Source of the DNA: Rhizobacter sp. AJA081-3
GTDB lineage: Bacteria; Pseudomonadota; Gammaproteobacteria; Burkholderiales; Burkholderiaceae_C
Direction: 5' to 3'
NCBI RefSeq assembly: GCF_017795745.1
Contig: NZ_CP059067.1
Coordinates: 2,914,001 to 2,978,000 of the forward strand
DNA: 64,000 bases
The position numbers were made by a program, and so were the translations under genes. Below are positions 8,950-16,396 of the stretch, one piece after another. The notes under the pieces are model-generated. The model saw only the letters and a program-made list of their open reading frames with translations. It ran no database searches and was not told the origin of the DNA. Numbering within the stretch: position 1 is the first letter of the stretch; each line of letters opens with the position of its first letter.

Positions 8950-9043
8950 CCCGCGGGCACCACCGCCGCCCTGCCGGCATCAGCGGTGGCCTGCCGTCAT
9001 GAGGGCCTCAGTGCTTGTGGGGCAGGTGGTTCGGGTGTGCGAT

Positions 9044-9147
9044 CGCAGGCCCCATTCGCGGTCGCCCTGGCGGGAGCAGGCCGAAGGCGGTGTTGATGAG
9101 GCAGCGCGCTGCGGACCTCGCTGGTTGCCCGCGAGCGTGGGCCGGAG
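9044..9147 (-). repeat. Right core arm of a long inverted repeat
   Basis: Inverted partner of 8847-8949, separated by 94 bp. The two end blocks (29 nt inner, 21 nt outer) are perfectly conserved while the middle has drifted, suggesting old copies under selection at their ends or gene conversion. No transposase or target-site duplication was recognised. Confidence 0.8.
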
Positions 9148-9347
9148 AGCGCATACCCGGACCGCCTGCCCGCGCGCCCATCATTGCGGACCTTCGTGAA
9201 TGTCTGCAACGGGCCGATAGCAGTCGCCCGGTCATCTGGCTTCAATGCTCGTCGAGCCGTCGCCTGCGCTCGCGCAATGCCAACTCAAGGGCCAACGCTG
9301 TGCAGTGGCACAGCCCCGTGTTGGCCACTCCGCGCATCAACGTGACC

Positions 9348-10304
9348 CTAGTTCGGCGACCCCAGGCCGCGCTGCAGTCGATCCAGCAGCGCGCGTGCCT
9401 GCGCAGCCCAGGTGGCATCGGTCAAGTTCGCGGCCTGCCGCGCGGCAGCCAGGGCCGCGTCGCGCTCGCCAAGTTCGGCGCGTGTACTGGCGAGATTCAT
9501 CCAGGCCGGCGCGCTGTCGGGGTACCGTGCGGCGGCGGCCTCGAAGGCCTGCGCCGCGCCGGCCTTGTCGCCCGTTGCGTACAGCGCATTGCCCAGGCCC
9601 ATCTGCAGGCTCAGGCTGCCGCCCCAGCGCTGCAGCGCGCTGCGGTAGGCGATCACCGCCTGCGCCGGCGGCGCGGCGCGCTCGAAGCCCACGGCCGCCT
9701 CCACCACCGCGGGCTCTTCGGCGGTGGCCGGCCAGCGGTCGGGCGGCAGCGCCACGAAGGCCCAGCTGCCGGCGCGAACCCAGGTGTGCTCGAAGGTGTT
9801 CATGGGCAGCACGGCACGCTCGGTGGTGCCCGAGCGCAGCAGCAGCTCGCCTTGCGGCACGTCGTAGCCGATCGCGACGGCGTAGTGCCACTGCGGGTAC
9901 CAGCTCAGGCCCAGGTTGAGCAGCACCACCACCGGCTGGCCAGCGTGCAGCTCGCGCAGCACGGCCTCCAGCGTGCCGGGCAGGCGCGTGGCGACAGCGC
10001 CCTGCCTGCGCGCGCCGGCGATCATCTCGAGCTGCAGGGTGCCGGTGCGCGCCGGCAGGAAGATCTGCTCACCCAGCAGCGCCGGCGAGGTGGGCCTTCC
10101 AATGCCGGAAAGCACGGTGGCCAGCGCCGCGGGGCCGCAGTGGTAGTCGGTCTGCGCGAAGAACGGCGTGGCCGCAAGCTCGACGCGCGGCGCCAGTCCG
10201 GGCGGCAGCGTGCGGCGCAGCGCGTCGGTCTGCACCGCGCAGCCGCCCAGCAGCAGCGCGGCGCAGACGAGCAGTGCGCGCCGCAGCGCGGCGCGCAGCG
10301 TCAT
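9348..10304 (-). CDS. PA2778-type C39-like cysteine peptidase lipoprotein with TPR tail
   Basis: A 318-aa protein. The N-terminus is a lipoprotein signal ending LLLGGC. A papain/C39-like peptidase domain follows, with the catalytic Cys in DYHCGPAAL and the His in WHYAVAIGYD. The C-terminal third is TPR-like (AYRSALQRWGG, GLGNALYATGDKAGAAQAFE). The gene is 8 bp behind the PA2779-type gene, the pairing seen in Pseudomonas aeruginosa PA2779-PA2778 (known family naming). Its substrate is unknown; the small partner protein is an obvious candidate (inference). The start at 10302-10304 is preferred over longer readings because the signal peptide begins there. Confidence 0.85.
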   Translation of the reverse strand: MTLRAALRRALLVCAALLLGGCAVQTDALRRTLPPGLAPRVELAATPFFAQTDYHCGPAALATVLSGIGRPTSPALLGEQIFLPARTGTLQLEMIAGARRQGAVATRLPGTLEAVLRELHAGQPVVVLLNLGLSWYPQWHYAVAIGYDVPQGELLLRSGTTERAVLPMNTFEHTWVRAGSWAFVALPPDRWPATAEEPAVVEAAVGFERAAPPAQAVIAYRSALQRWGGSLSLQMGLGNALYATGDKAGAAQAFEAAAARYPDSAPAWMNLASTRAELGERDAALAAARQAANLTDATWAAQARALLDRLQRGLGSPN

Positions 10305-10312
10305 CGCCCGGA

Positions 10313-10714
10313 TCAGCGGATCGAGCGGGTGAACGGGAAGATCTTCGTGAAGCCGAGGATGTCGGTGATCAGCAGCAGCAGGAAGATGAAGACGATGGTG
10401 CCGATGACGTCGCTGGCGCCGGCGGGAGCGGTGTCCAGCGTGTGTGCAACGTGGGCGACTTCGGCATCGGTCAGCGCAGCGACGCGGGCCTTGGCCTGCT
10501 CCATGTCGACGCCGCGCTCCTGCAGGGCGGCGGCCACATCGGCACGGGTCAGCATCTCGTACACATGGGCGCGCTGCTCGGCGGCGCCGGTGACGCCTTC
10601 GCTGGCCGCCACCTGTTCGGTGGTGACGAGCGTGGCTTGTGCGCTGTGCACGAAGCCGGCGAAGCTGAGGCACACGGCGATCAGGCGGGTCATCCAACGG
10701 GACGTTGTCTTCAT
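10313..10714 (-). CDS. PA2779-type small exported membrane protein
   Basis: A 133-aa protein with a signal peptide (MKTTSRWMTRLIAVCLSFAG, cleavage near SAQA). The middle is charged and helical, including AAALQERGVDMEQAKARVA and LTDAEVAHVA. A single C-terminal transmembrane segment (VIGTIVFIFLLLLITDILG) is followed by FTKIFPF. The layout matches the PA2779 family, of unknown function. It is the first gene of a two-gene unit with the cysteine peptidase downstream. A ribosome site (AGGAAC) lies just before the ATG. The 156 bp to the divergent MFS gene should hold the promoter. Confidence 0.85.
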   Translation of the reverse strand: MKTTSRWMTRLIAVCLSFAGFVHSAQATLVTTEQVAASEGVTGAAEQRAHVYEMLTRADVAAALQERGVDMEQAKARVAALTDAEVAHVAHTLDTAPAGASDVIGTIVFIFLLLLITDILGFTKIFPFTRSIR

Positions 10715-10870
10715 GAGAGTTCCTTTGAAGCGGAGCTTGCTGGTTGTTGTGAGACGCATGGGCACGCTTCCCATGTCGCCGGATACATCGTAACAAGCAC
10801 GCGCCCCGGCCGGTGACCGAATGCAACGCCGGCGGCAGGGTCGATCGGCGCCGCCTGTTAGGCTGCACGC

Positions 10871-12118
10871 ATGGTTTCCCCCGTTCCCGCGCCCCACCGC
10901 ATGAGCCCCGCGGTGGTGGTGCTGCTGCTCACGCTGCTGCTGGGCATCCAGCCGATCACCACCGACCTCTACCTGCCCGCGCTGCCGACGCTGCAGCGCG
11001 AGTTCTCGGCCAGCATGGCCGCCACGCAGCTGACGCTGTCGGCGCTGATCATCTGCTTCGGCCTGGCCCAGCTGGTGTGCGGGCCGCTGGCCGACCGTTT
11101 CGGCCGCCGGCCGGTGCTGCTGGTCGGTCTTTCCATCTACACGCTGGCCAGCGTGGGCGGCGCGCTGGCGCCCTCGATCGACTGGCTGATCGCCTGGCGG
11201 GCCCTGCAGGGCGCCGGCATGGCCGCCGCGGTGACCTGCGGCCGATCCATCGTGCGCGACCTCTATCCGCCGCACGATGGCGCCCGCGTCATGTCGCGCG
11301 CACTCAGCGGCCTGGGCGTGATCGCGATGGCCAGCCCGCTGGTGGGGGGCATGGTGGTGCAGTGGTTCAGCTGGCAGGCGGCGTTGATGGTGGTGGCGGT
11401 GTGCGGCGCCGCCATGCTCGGCATGGTGGCCTGGCGCTACGAGGAGACGGTGCCGGCGCGCAACCCGCGCGCCACGCAGATCGGCCCGCTGCTGCGCAAC
11501 TGGGCGGTGGTGGCCGGCCACCCGACCTTCCGCGCCTGGACGCTGCTGTCGGGTTTTGCGTACGGAGGCTTGTTCTTCCTACTCGCCGGTTCGAGCTTCG
11601 TCTACATCGGCCTGCTGGGCACGAGCAAGGTGGCCTACGGGCTGATCATGCTGAGCCAGTCGTTCGCCTACATCGTCGGCACCTTCTGGTGCCGGCGGCT
11701 GCTCGCCCGCCACGGCCTGCGCGGCGCGGTGCGCCGCGGCGCGCGGTTCACCCTGGCCGGCTGCCTGGGCATGGCAGCGCTGGCGCTGGCCGGTGTGCAC
11801 ACGGTCTGGGCGGTGCTGCTGCCGTCGTGGCTGTACTGCGTGGGCCACGGCGTGCACCAGCCCTGCGGGCAGACCGGCGCCATCGGCCCCTTCCCCGACA
11901 AGGCCGGCACCGCCGCCTCGTTGTCGGGCTTCTGGATGATGCTGGTGGCCTTCGGCGTCGGCCTGTTCCTCGGTGCCACGGCCGGCGGCTCGGCGCTGCC
12001 GATGACGCTGGGCATGAGCGTGCTTGGCCTGCTGCTGTGCGCCACCGCCTGGACGCTGGTGCAGCGGCACGGCGACCCGTTCGGCGAGCCCTTGGCCGCA
12101 CAGGCGAGCGCCGCATGA
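10871..12118 (+). CDS. Bcr/CflA family multidrug efflux MFS transporter
   Basis: A 415-aa, 12-helix major facilitator. The DLYLPALP motif in helix 1 is diagnostic of the Bcr/CflA drug:H+ antiporter subfamily. The MFS loop motif [14 protein letters not shown] follows helix 2, and GRSIVRDLY sits at helices 4-5. It exports drugs such as bicyclomycin or chloramphenicol in relatives; the substrate here is not predictable. The stop overlaps the miaA start by 4 nt (ATGA), so the two are translationally coupled. Confidence 0.9.
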   Translation: MVSPVPAPHRMSPAVVVLLLTLLLGIQPITTDLYLPALPTLQREFSASMAATQLTLSALIICFGLAQLVCGPLADRFGRRPVLLVGLSIYTLASVGGALAPSIDWLIAWRALQGAGMAAAVTCGRSIVRDLYPPHDGARVMSRALSGLGVIAMASPLVGGMVVQWFSWQAALMVVAVCGAAMLGMVAWRYEETVPARNPRATQIGPLLRNWAVVAGHPTFRAWTLLSGFAYGGLFFLLAGSSFVYIGLLGTSKVAYGLIMLSQSFAYIVGTFWCRRLLARHGLRGAVRRGARFTLAGCLGMAALALAGVHTVWAVLLPSWLYCVGHGVHQPCGQTGAIGPFPDKAGTAASLSGFWMMLVAFGVGLFLGATAGGSALPMTLGMSVLGLLLCATAWTLVQRHGDPFGEPLAAQASAA

Positions 12119-13056
12119 ACGAAGCCTTGCGTTGCCTGTGCCTGGCCGGCCCCACCGCCGCCGGCAAGACCGCCGCCGCCCTGGCCATCGCGCAGGCGCT
12201 GCCGGTGGAGATCGTCAGCGTCGACTCGGCCCTGGTCTACCGCGGCATGGACATCGGCACCGCCAAGCCGAGCGCGGCCGAACGCGCCGCCGTGCCGCAC
12301 CACCTGATCGACATCGTCGAGCCAACGCAGGCCTACTCGGCGGCGCGTTTCGTCGACGACGCGCGCTCGCTGATCGAGGCGATCCACGCGCGCGGCCGGC
12401 TGCCGCTGCTGGTGGGCGGCACGATGCTGTACTTCCGCGCGCTGTTCCAGGGCCTGCACGAGATGCCGCCGGCGGATGCCGCGCTGCGCGTGGCGCTCGA
12501 AGACGAAGCCTTCCGCCGCGGCCCGGCGGCCATGCACGCCGAGCTGGCGAAGGTGGACCCGGTCACCGCCGCGCGGCTGCCGCCCGGCGACTCGCAGCGC
12601 ATCCAGCGTGCGCTGGAGGTCTTCCGCCTCAGCGGCCGGCCGATGTCGTCGTTCCACCGCGAGCCGCTGCCGGCCTCCGCGGCGCCGCCGCTGCTCTCGC
12701 TCGAACCGGCCAGCCGCGCCTGGCTGCACGAGCGCATCGCGCAGCGTTTCACGCAGATGCTCGCCGCCGGGCTGGCCGACGAAGTCCGCGCACTGCGCGC
12801 GCGCGGCGACCTGAACGCCGAGATGCCCTCGATGCGCTGCGTGGGCTACCGGCAGACCTGGGAAGCGCTGGACCTCGGCGAACTCGACGAACTGCCTGAG
12901 CGCGGCATCGCCGCCACGCGGCAGCTCGCCAAGCGCCAGCTCACCTGGCTGCGCGGCATGGAAGCCCGCGAGGTGCTGGCCTGCGACGAGCCTGGCGTGG
13001 TCGAGCGCGTTGTCGAGTCGGCCCGCCGCCATGCCGACCGCTTGATGGCGACCTGA
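12115..13056 (+). CDS. miaA: tRNA dimethylallyltransferase MiaA
   Basis: A 313-aa enzyme that adds dimethylallyl to A37 of tRNAs reading UNN codons, the first step of ms2i6A. It has the P-loop [11 protein letters not shown] (about residues 12-22), [42 protein letters not shown] and [13 protein letters not shown], all MiaA signatures, at normal length. In many proteobacteria miaA follows mutL directly; here it is 6.5 kb away behind an MFS gene that it overlaps by 4 nt. The ABC ATPase follows after 3 bp. Confidence 0.96.
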   Translation: MNEALRCLCLAGPTAAGKTAAALAIAQALPVEIVSVDSALVYRGMDIGTAKPSAAERAAVPHHLIDIVEPTQAYSAARFVDDARSLIEAIHARGRLPLLVGGTMLYFRALFQGLHEMPPADAALRVALEDEAFRRGPAAMHAELAKVDPVTAARLPPGDSQRIQRALEVFRLSGRPMSSFHREPLPASAAPPLLSLEPASRAWLHERIAQRFTQMLAAGLADEVRALRARGDLNAEMPSMRCVGYRQTWEALDLGELDELPERGIAATRQLAKRQLTWLRGMEAREVLACDEPGVVERVVESARRHADRLMAT

Positions 13057-13059
13057 GCG

Positions 13060-13707
13060 ATGCTGCAATTGCAGGGCCTGGCCAAACGCTACGGCAGCAC
13101 GCCGGTGTTCGCGGGCGTCGACCTCGATCTGGCGCAGGGCGAGTTCGTCGCCATCGTCGGCGAGTCGGGCGTGGGCAAGTCAACTTTGCTGAACTGCATC
13201 GCCGGCCTCGACTCGCTCGATGCGGGTCGGGTCGTACTCAATGGCGAAGAAGTGACGACGATGAGCGAGCCTGAGCAGGCCATGCTTCGGCGACGCGACC
13301 TCGGCTTCGTGTTCCAGGCCTTCCATGTACTGCCGCACCTGACGGTGGCGCAGAACGTCGCGTTGCCGCTGCTGCTGCTGCATCGCCACGACGACGACGC
13401 CGTCGCCCACGCGCTCGACGAGGTGGGCCTGACCGGCCTGGGCAAGCGGCTGCCGCAGACGCTGTCGGGTGGCCAATTGCAGCGCGTGGCCATCGCCCGC
13501 GCGCTGGTGCATGCGCCCAAGCTGATCCTCGCCGATGAGCCCACCGGCAATCTCGATGCCGGCAACGCGCTGCGGGTGATGGACGTGCTGGTGCAACAGT
13601 CGCGCGCACATCGCACAGCCTGCCTGCTCGTCACGCACTCTCATGCCGCTGCCCAGCGGGCCGATCGTGTGATGGAGTTGCGCCCCGACGGCCTGTTCGT
13701 CGCCTGA
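13060..13707 (+). CDS. ABC transporter ATP-binding protein, LolD/MacB-like
   Basis: A 215-aa ATPase with Walker [10 protein letters not shown] (about 34-42), a Q-loop in [10 protein letters not shown], signature [15 protein letters not shown], Walker [13 protein letters not shown] and an H-loop in LVTHSH. It belongs to the LolD/MacB/FtsE-like group, which pairs with FtsX-type permeases. No permease lies beside it. The nearest is the FtsX-type permease at 19071, which also lacks its own ATPase, so the two may form one transporter (inference). It starts 3 bp after miaA. Confidence 0.88.
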   Translation: MLQLQGLAKRYGSTPVFAGVDLDLAQGEFVAIVGESGVGKSTLLNCIAGLDSLDAGRVVLNGEEVTTMSEPEQAMLRRRDLGFVFQAFHVLPHLTVAQNVALPLLLLHRHDDDAVAHALDEVGLTGLGKRLPQTLSGGQLQRVAIARALVHAPKLILADEPTGNLDAGNALRVMDVLVQQSRAHRTACLLVTHSHAAAQRADRVMELRPDGLFVA

Positions 13708-13792
13708 GACCCACAGGCTCTTGCGGCGCGTCAAGTTCTGCACGCGCAGGCCCCAACACACTTCGCCCCTTCCAAGACCCGCGGGGGCCGCC

Positions 13793-14563
13793 ATGCCGAT
13801 CGAGTTGTACAACCAGAAGGGCCACCTGTGCCTGATGTTCACCGACCTCTGCGAAGAGGGCGGCGAGGCGGTGCAGTCGAACCAGTTCCTCATCGTCGAC
13901 GGCGACACCGGCGCGATCATCGACCCGGGCGGCAACCTCGCCTATGGCGAGCTGTACCTGGCGATGACGCGCTTCTTCTCGCCGCAGCAGCTCTCGGCCA
14001 TCGTCGCCTCGCACGCCGACCCGGACATCATCGCCTCGCTCGACCGCTGGCTGACGACCACCAGCAGCGCCAAGGTCTACATCTCGCGCATCTGGGAGCG
14101 CTTCGTCCCGCATTTCTGCAAGGCGGGCAAGACGACCGGGCGCATCGTCGGCATCCCTGATGCCGGGGCACGCATCCCGATCGGCCGCAGCGAGCTGATC
14201 GCCCTGCCGGCGCACTTCCTGCACTCGGAAGGCAACTTCCAGTTCTACGACCCGGTCAGCAAGATCCTGTTCTCGGGTGACCTGGGTGCCTCGCTCATCG
14301 GTGGCGAGGCTGCCAAGAAGCCGGTCACATCGCTGGCCGGCCACGTGCCGCGCATGGAAGGTTTCCACCGCCGCTACATGGTGTCGAACAAGGTCTTGCG
14401 GTTGTGGGCGCAGATGGTCCGCAAGCTGCCGATCGACATGATCGTGCCGCAGCACGGCGCGCCGATGCAGGGCGCGGCCGTGCAGGAGTTCATCGCCTGG
14501 GCGGAGTCGCTGCCCTGCGGCGTGGACCTGATGAGCGAGCGCGACTACGCCGTGCCCGCCTAG
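13793..14563 (+). CDS. Metallo-beta-lactamase-fold protein, ODP-like (oxygen-binding di-iron type)
   Basis: A 256-aa MBL-fold protein. The usual HxHxDH motif is replaced by SHADPDI, as in flavodiiron and oxygen-binding di-iron (ODP) proteins. Other ligands are in HFLHSEGNF, FSGDLGAS and PQHGAPM. ODP-like proteins bind O2 at a di-iron site and act in oxygen sensing, for example beside chemotaxis or signalling proteins. No flavodoxin domain is attached. ATG 13793 starts the conserved N-terminus MPIELYNQKGHLCLMF. The 85-bp upstream gap shows no clear promoter. Confidence 0.82.
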   Translation: MPIELYNQKGHLCLMFTDLCEEGGEAVQSNQFLIVDGDTGAIIDPGGNLAYGELYLAMTRFFSPQQLSAIVASHADPDIIASLDRWLTTTSSAKVYISRIWERFVPHFCKAGKTTGRIVGIPDAGARIPIGRSELIALPAHFLHSEGNFQFYDPVSKILFSGDLGASLIGGEAAKKPVTSLAGHVPRMEGFHRRYMVSNKVLRLWAQMVRKLPIDMIVPQHGAPMQGAAVQEFIAWAESLPCGVDLMSERDYAVPA

Positions 14564-14570
14564 GGCACGT

Positions 14571-15392
14571 TCAGGGCTGCTTGAAGCCCTGCACCGTCTC
14601 CCAGGCCGTGGACTGCAGGTGCGCGGCCACGTCGGCGGGCAGGCCGGCGGTGTAGCTGCTGCCCACCGGCGACAGGCCGTACACCGAGGCCATCACCGTG
14701 CAGGCCGCGAGGTAGGTGCCGGCCAGGCTCGGATGCCGCTTGTCGGCGACGTAGAGGTTCAGCTCCGGCCGCTTGGCGATCGACTTCGCGAAGGCCAGGC
14801 CCGCGGGCACGACCTTGGCGCGGTTGTCGGCGCCGGCCTTCACGTAGGCGGCGGCCAGCTGCTCGGTCATCTCCGGCTTGTCGGCATAGGCCCAGGACAT
14901 GAAGAACACCGGCTCGGCGCCGTATTTGCGCACGATGGCGCTGTTCTTCGCGGTGTACTCAGTGAAGAACTTCGACAGCTGCGGATGGATGGGGCACTGG
15001 CTGCAGTCCATCATGATCGCCACGTCGAAGGGCTTGTCGAAGCTGTTGAAGACGACGTTGTTGCTGGCGTCGAACGAGTACGAGGCCACGCCGCCGGGCT
15101 TGAAGTGCGACTCCATGTCGTGCCAGTTGATGCCCGAGCCGCTGATCGTCACCGAGGTGGCGCGGTAGCCCTTGGCGCCCGGGCTGGCCGCGGCGATCAG
15201 CGCGCCCACGTGGCCGTGCATGCTGTTGTTGTAGTAGAAGAAACTGTTGCCCACCCACAGCGCCGTCTTCGGCGCCAACGTGGATGCAGCGGGGGCGGCG
15301 CTGGCGGCCTTCGGAGCCGGCGTCGTGGTGCAGGCGGCGAGCATCAGCGCGACGGCCAGAACGAAGGCCGAACGCAGCGTGGTTCCTTGCAT
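14571..15392 (-). CDS. SGNH/GDSL hydrolase-like lipoprotein
   Basis: A 273-aa envelope protein with a lipoprotein signal (lipobox MLAACTTT). The mature part opens with LWVGNSFFYYNNSMHGHV, an SGNH-like block I in which the Ser follows GN. A late DKRHPSLAGTYLAA block supplies the Asp/His pair with the spacing typical of SGNH esterases. It may act on acyl or O-acetyl groups of the envelope (inference). The gene is convergent with the ODP-like gene (7 bp between them) and divergent from the PhnD-like gene. Confidence 0.75.
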   Translation of the reverse strand: MQGTTLRSAFVLAVALMLAACTTTPAPKAASAAPAASTLAPKTALWVGNSFFYYNNSMHGHVGALIAAASPGAKGYRATSVTISGSGINWHDMESHFKPGGVASYSFDASNNVVFNSFDKPFDVAIMMDCSQCPIHPQLSKFFTEYTAKNSAIVRKYGAEPVFFMSWAYADKPEMTEQLAAAYVKAGADNRAKVVPAGLAFAKSIAKRPELNLYVADKRHPSLAGTYLAACTVMASVYGLSPVGSSYTAGLPADVAAHLQSTAWETVQGFKQP

Positions 15393-15519
15393 GGGGGTCT
15401 CCAGGGGTTGGTTCGATGGCTGGGGCCGGTGGGCCCACCTCGGCATTCTTGCAGCAGCCGCCCTCAAGACGGCGCGCGGCGTGCCGATAGGGAACGAACA
15501 GCCCTCAGCCGCGACTGCC

Positions 15520-16392
15520 ATGACCCACGCCCGTACCTTCGCCCTTTGCCTCGCCCGCCGACTCGCCGGCGCCCTCGCCTGCACCGCCGTGCTCGCCGCG
15601 CCTGCGCGCGCGCAGGAGGACACCACCTATCGCTTCTCACCGGTCAACCAGTACGGCATCAACCTCACGGCGGCCTACTGGAACCCGATCATCTCGTACG
15701 TTTCCGAGAAGAGCGGCGTGAAGCTGCAGCTCAAGATCGGCCGCACCTCGGCCGACACCACCGCCTTCGTGCTGGCCCAGGAGGTCGAGTTCATCTTCAG
15801 CAACCACCTGTTCAGCCCGGAGCGCGAACAGCTCGGCTGGAAGGTCTTCGGCCGGCGCATCACGCCGCCGGTGCACGGCCAGATCATCGTGCCCGAGGAC
15901 TCGCCGGTGACCGACATCGCCCAGCTCGCCGGCAAGGAAGTCGCCTTCCCCGGCCCGGAAGCGCTGGTGGCGTACAAGTTCCCGGCCGCGCAGCTGATGG
16001 CGAAGAAGGTCGAGTTCAAGACCGTCTTCGGCGGCAACATGGACGGTGCGCTGGCGCAGCTGTTCGCCGGCAAGGTGGCCGCGGTGGGCGCGAACTCGCA
16101 GCTCGCCGAGGGCTACGCGCGGCGCGAGGGCAAGAAGTACCGCGTGCTGTGGTCGTCGGCGCCGCTGCACGACCTGGCGCTGATGTCTTCGGCCAAGGTG
16201 CCCGACAAGGTGCAGGCCGCCGTGGCCCGCGCCTTCGTCGGCATGGCGCAGGACCCGGCGGGCATGGCCATCCTCAAGCAGGCCTCCACGCAGGTGGGCC
16301 TCGGCGCCGAGGCGGTGTTCATCGCCTCCAACGGCGCGGAGTACGCCGGCTACCGCGACTTCTACCGCACGGCACCGCTCGCGCTGCGCTAG
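15520..16392 (+). CDS. PhnD-like periplasmic substrate-binding protein
   Basis: A 290-aa exported binding protein with a cleaved signal (ALACTAVLAAPARAQ). The fold resembles phosphate/phosphonate-binding PhnD: FSPVNQYGINL, YWNPIISYVSEKSGV, FSNHLFSPE, VPEDSPVTDIAQLAGKEVAFPGP and VGANSQLAEGYA. No phnC or phnE transporter gene is near. The next gene, 4 bp downstream, is a sensor kinase with a periplasmic domain, so this protein more likely acts as a ligand receptor for the kinase than in uptake (inference from context). Confidence 0.82.
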   Translation: MTHARTFALCLARRLAGALACTAVLAAPARAQEDTTYRFSPVNQYGINLTAAYWNPIISYVSEKSGVKLQLKIGRTSADTTAFVLAQEVEFIFSNHLFSPEREQLGWKVFGRRITPPVHGQIIVPEDSPVTDIAQLAGKEVAFPGPEALVAYKFPAAQLMAKKVEFKTVFGGNMDGALAQLFAGKVAAVGANSQLAEGYARREGKKYRVLWSSAPLHDLALMSSAKVPDKVQAAVARAFVGMAQDPAGMAILKQASTQVGLGAEAVFIASNGAEYAGYRDFYRTAPLALR

Positions 16393-16396
16393 GCGC

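Larger units (their letters stand above)
8708..9347. other. 640-bp non-coding region with a large inverted repeat
   Basis: No convincing gene is present between the cupin-like gene and the PA2778-type gene. Short open frames occur on both strands, but they mirror each other through the inverted repeat and have no recognisable domain or ribosome binding site. The region is dominated by an imperfect palindrome spanning about 8765-9222. Confidence 0.7.

Noticed and set aside
8801-9245. Short open frames on both strands in the 640-bp gap
   Set aside because: They share the peptide ARATANGAC because of the inverted repeat, which points to repeat translation rather than genes.
15520-16392. A phosphonate uptake operon
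   Set aside because: Only the binding protein is present; phnC, phnE and C-P lyase genes are absent, and a kinase follows instead.
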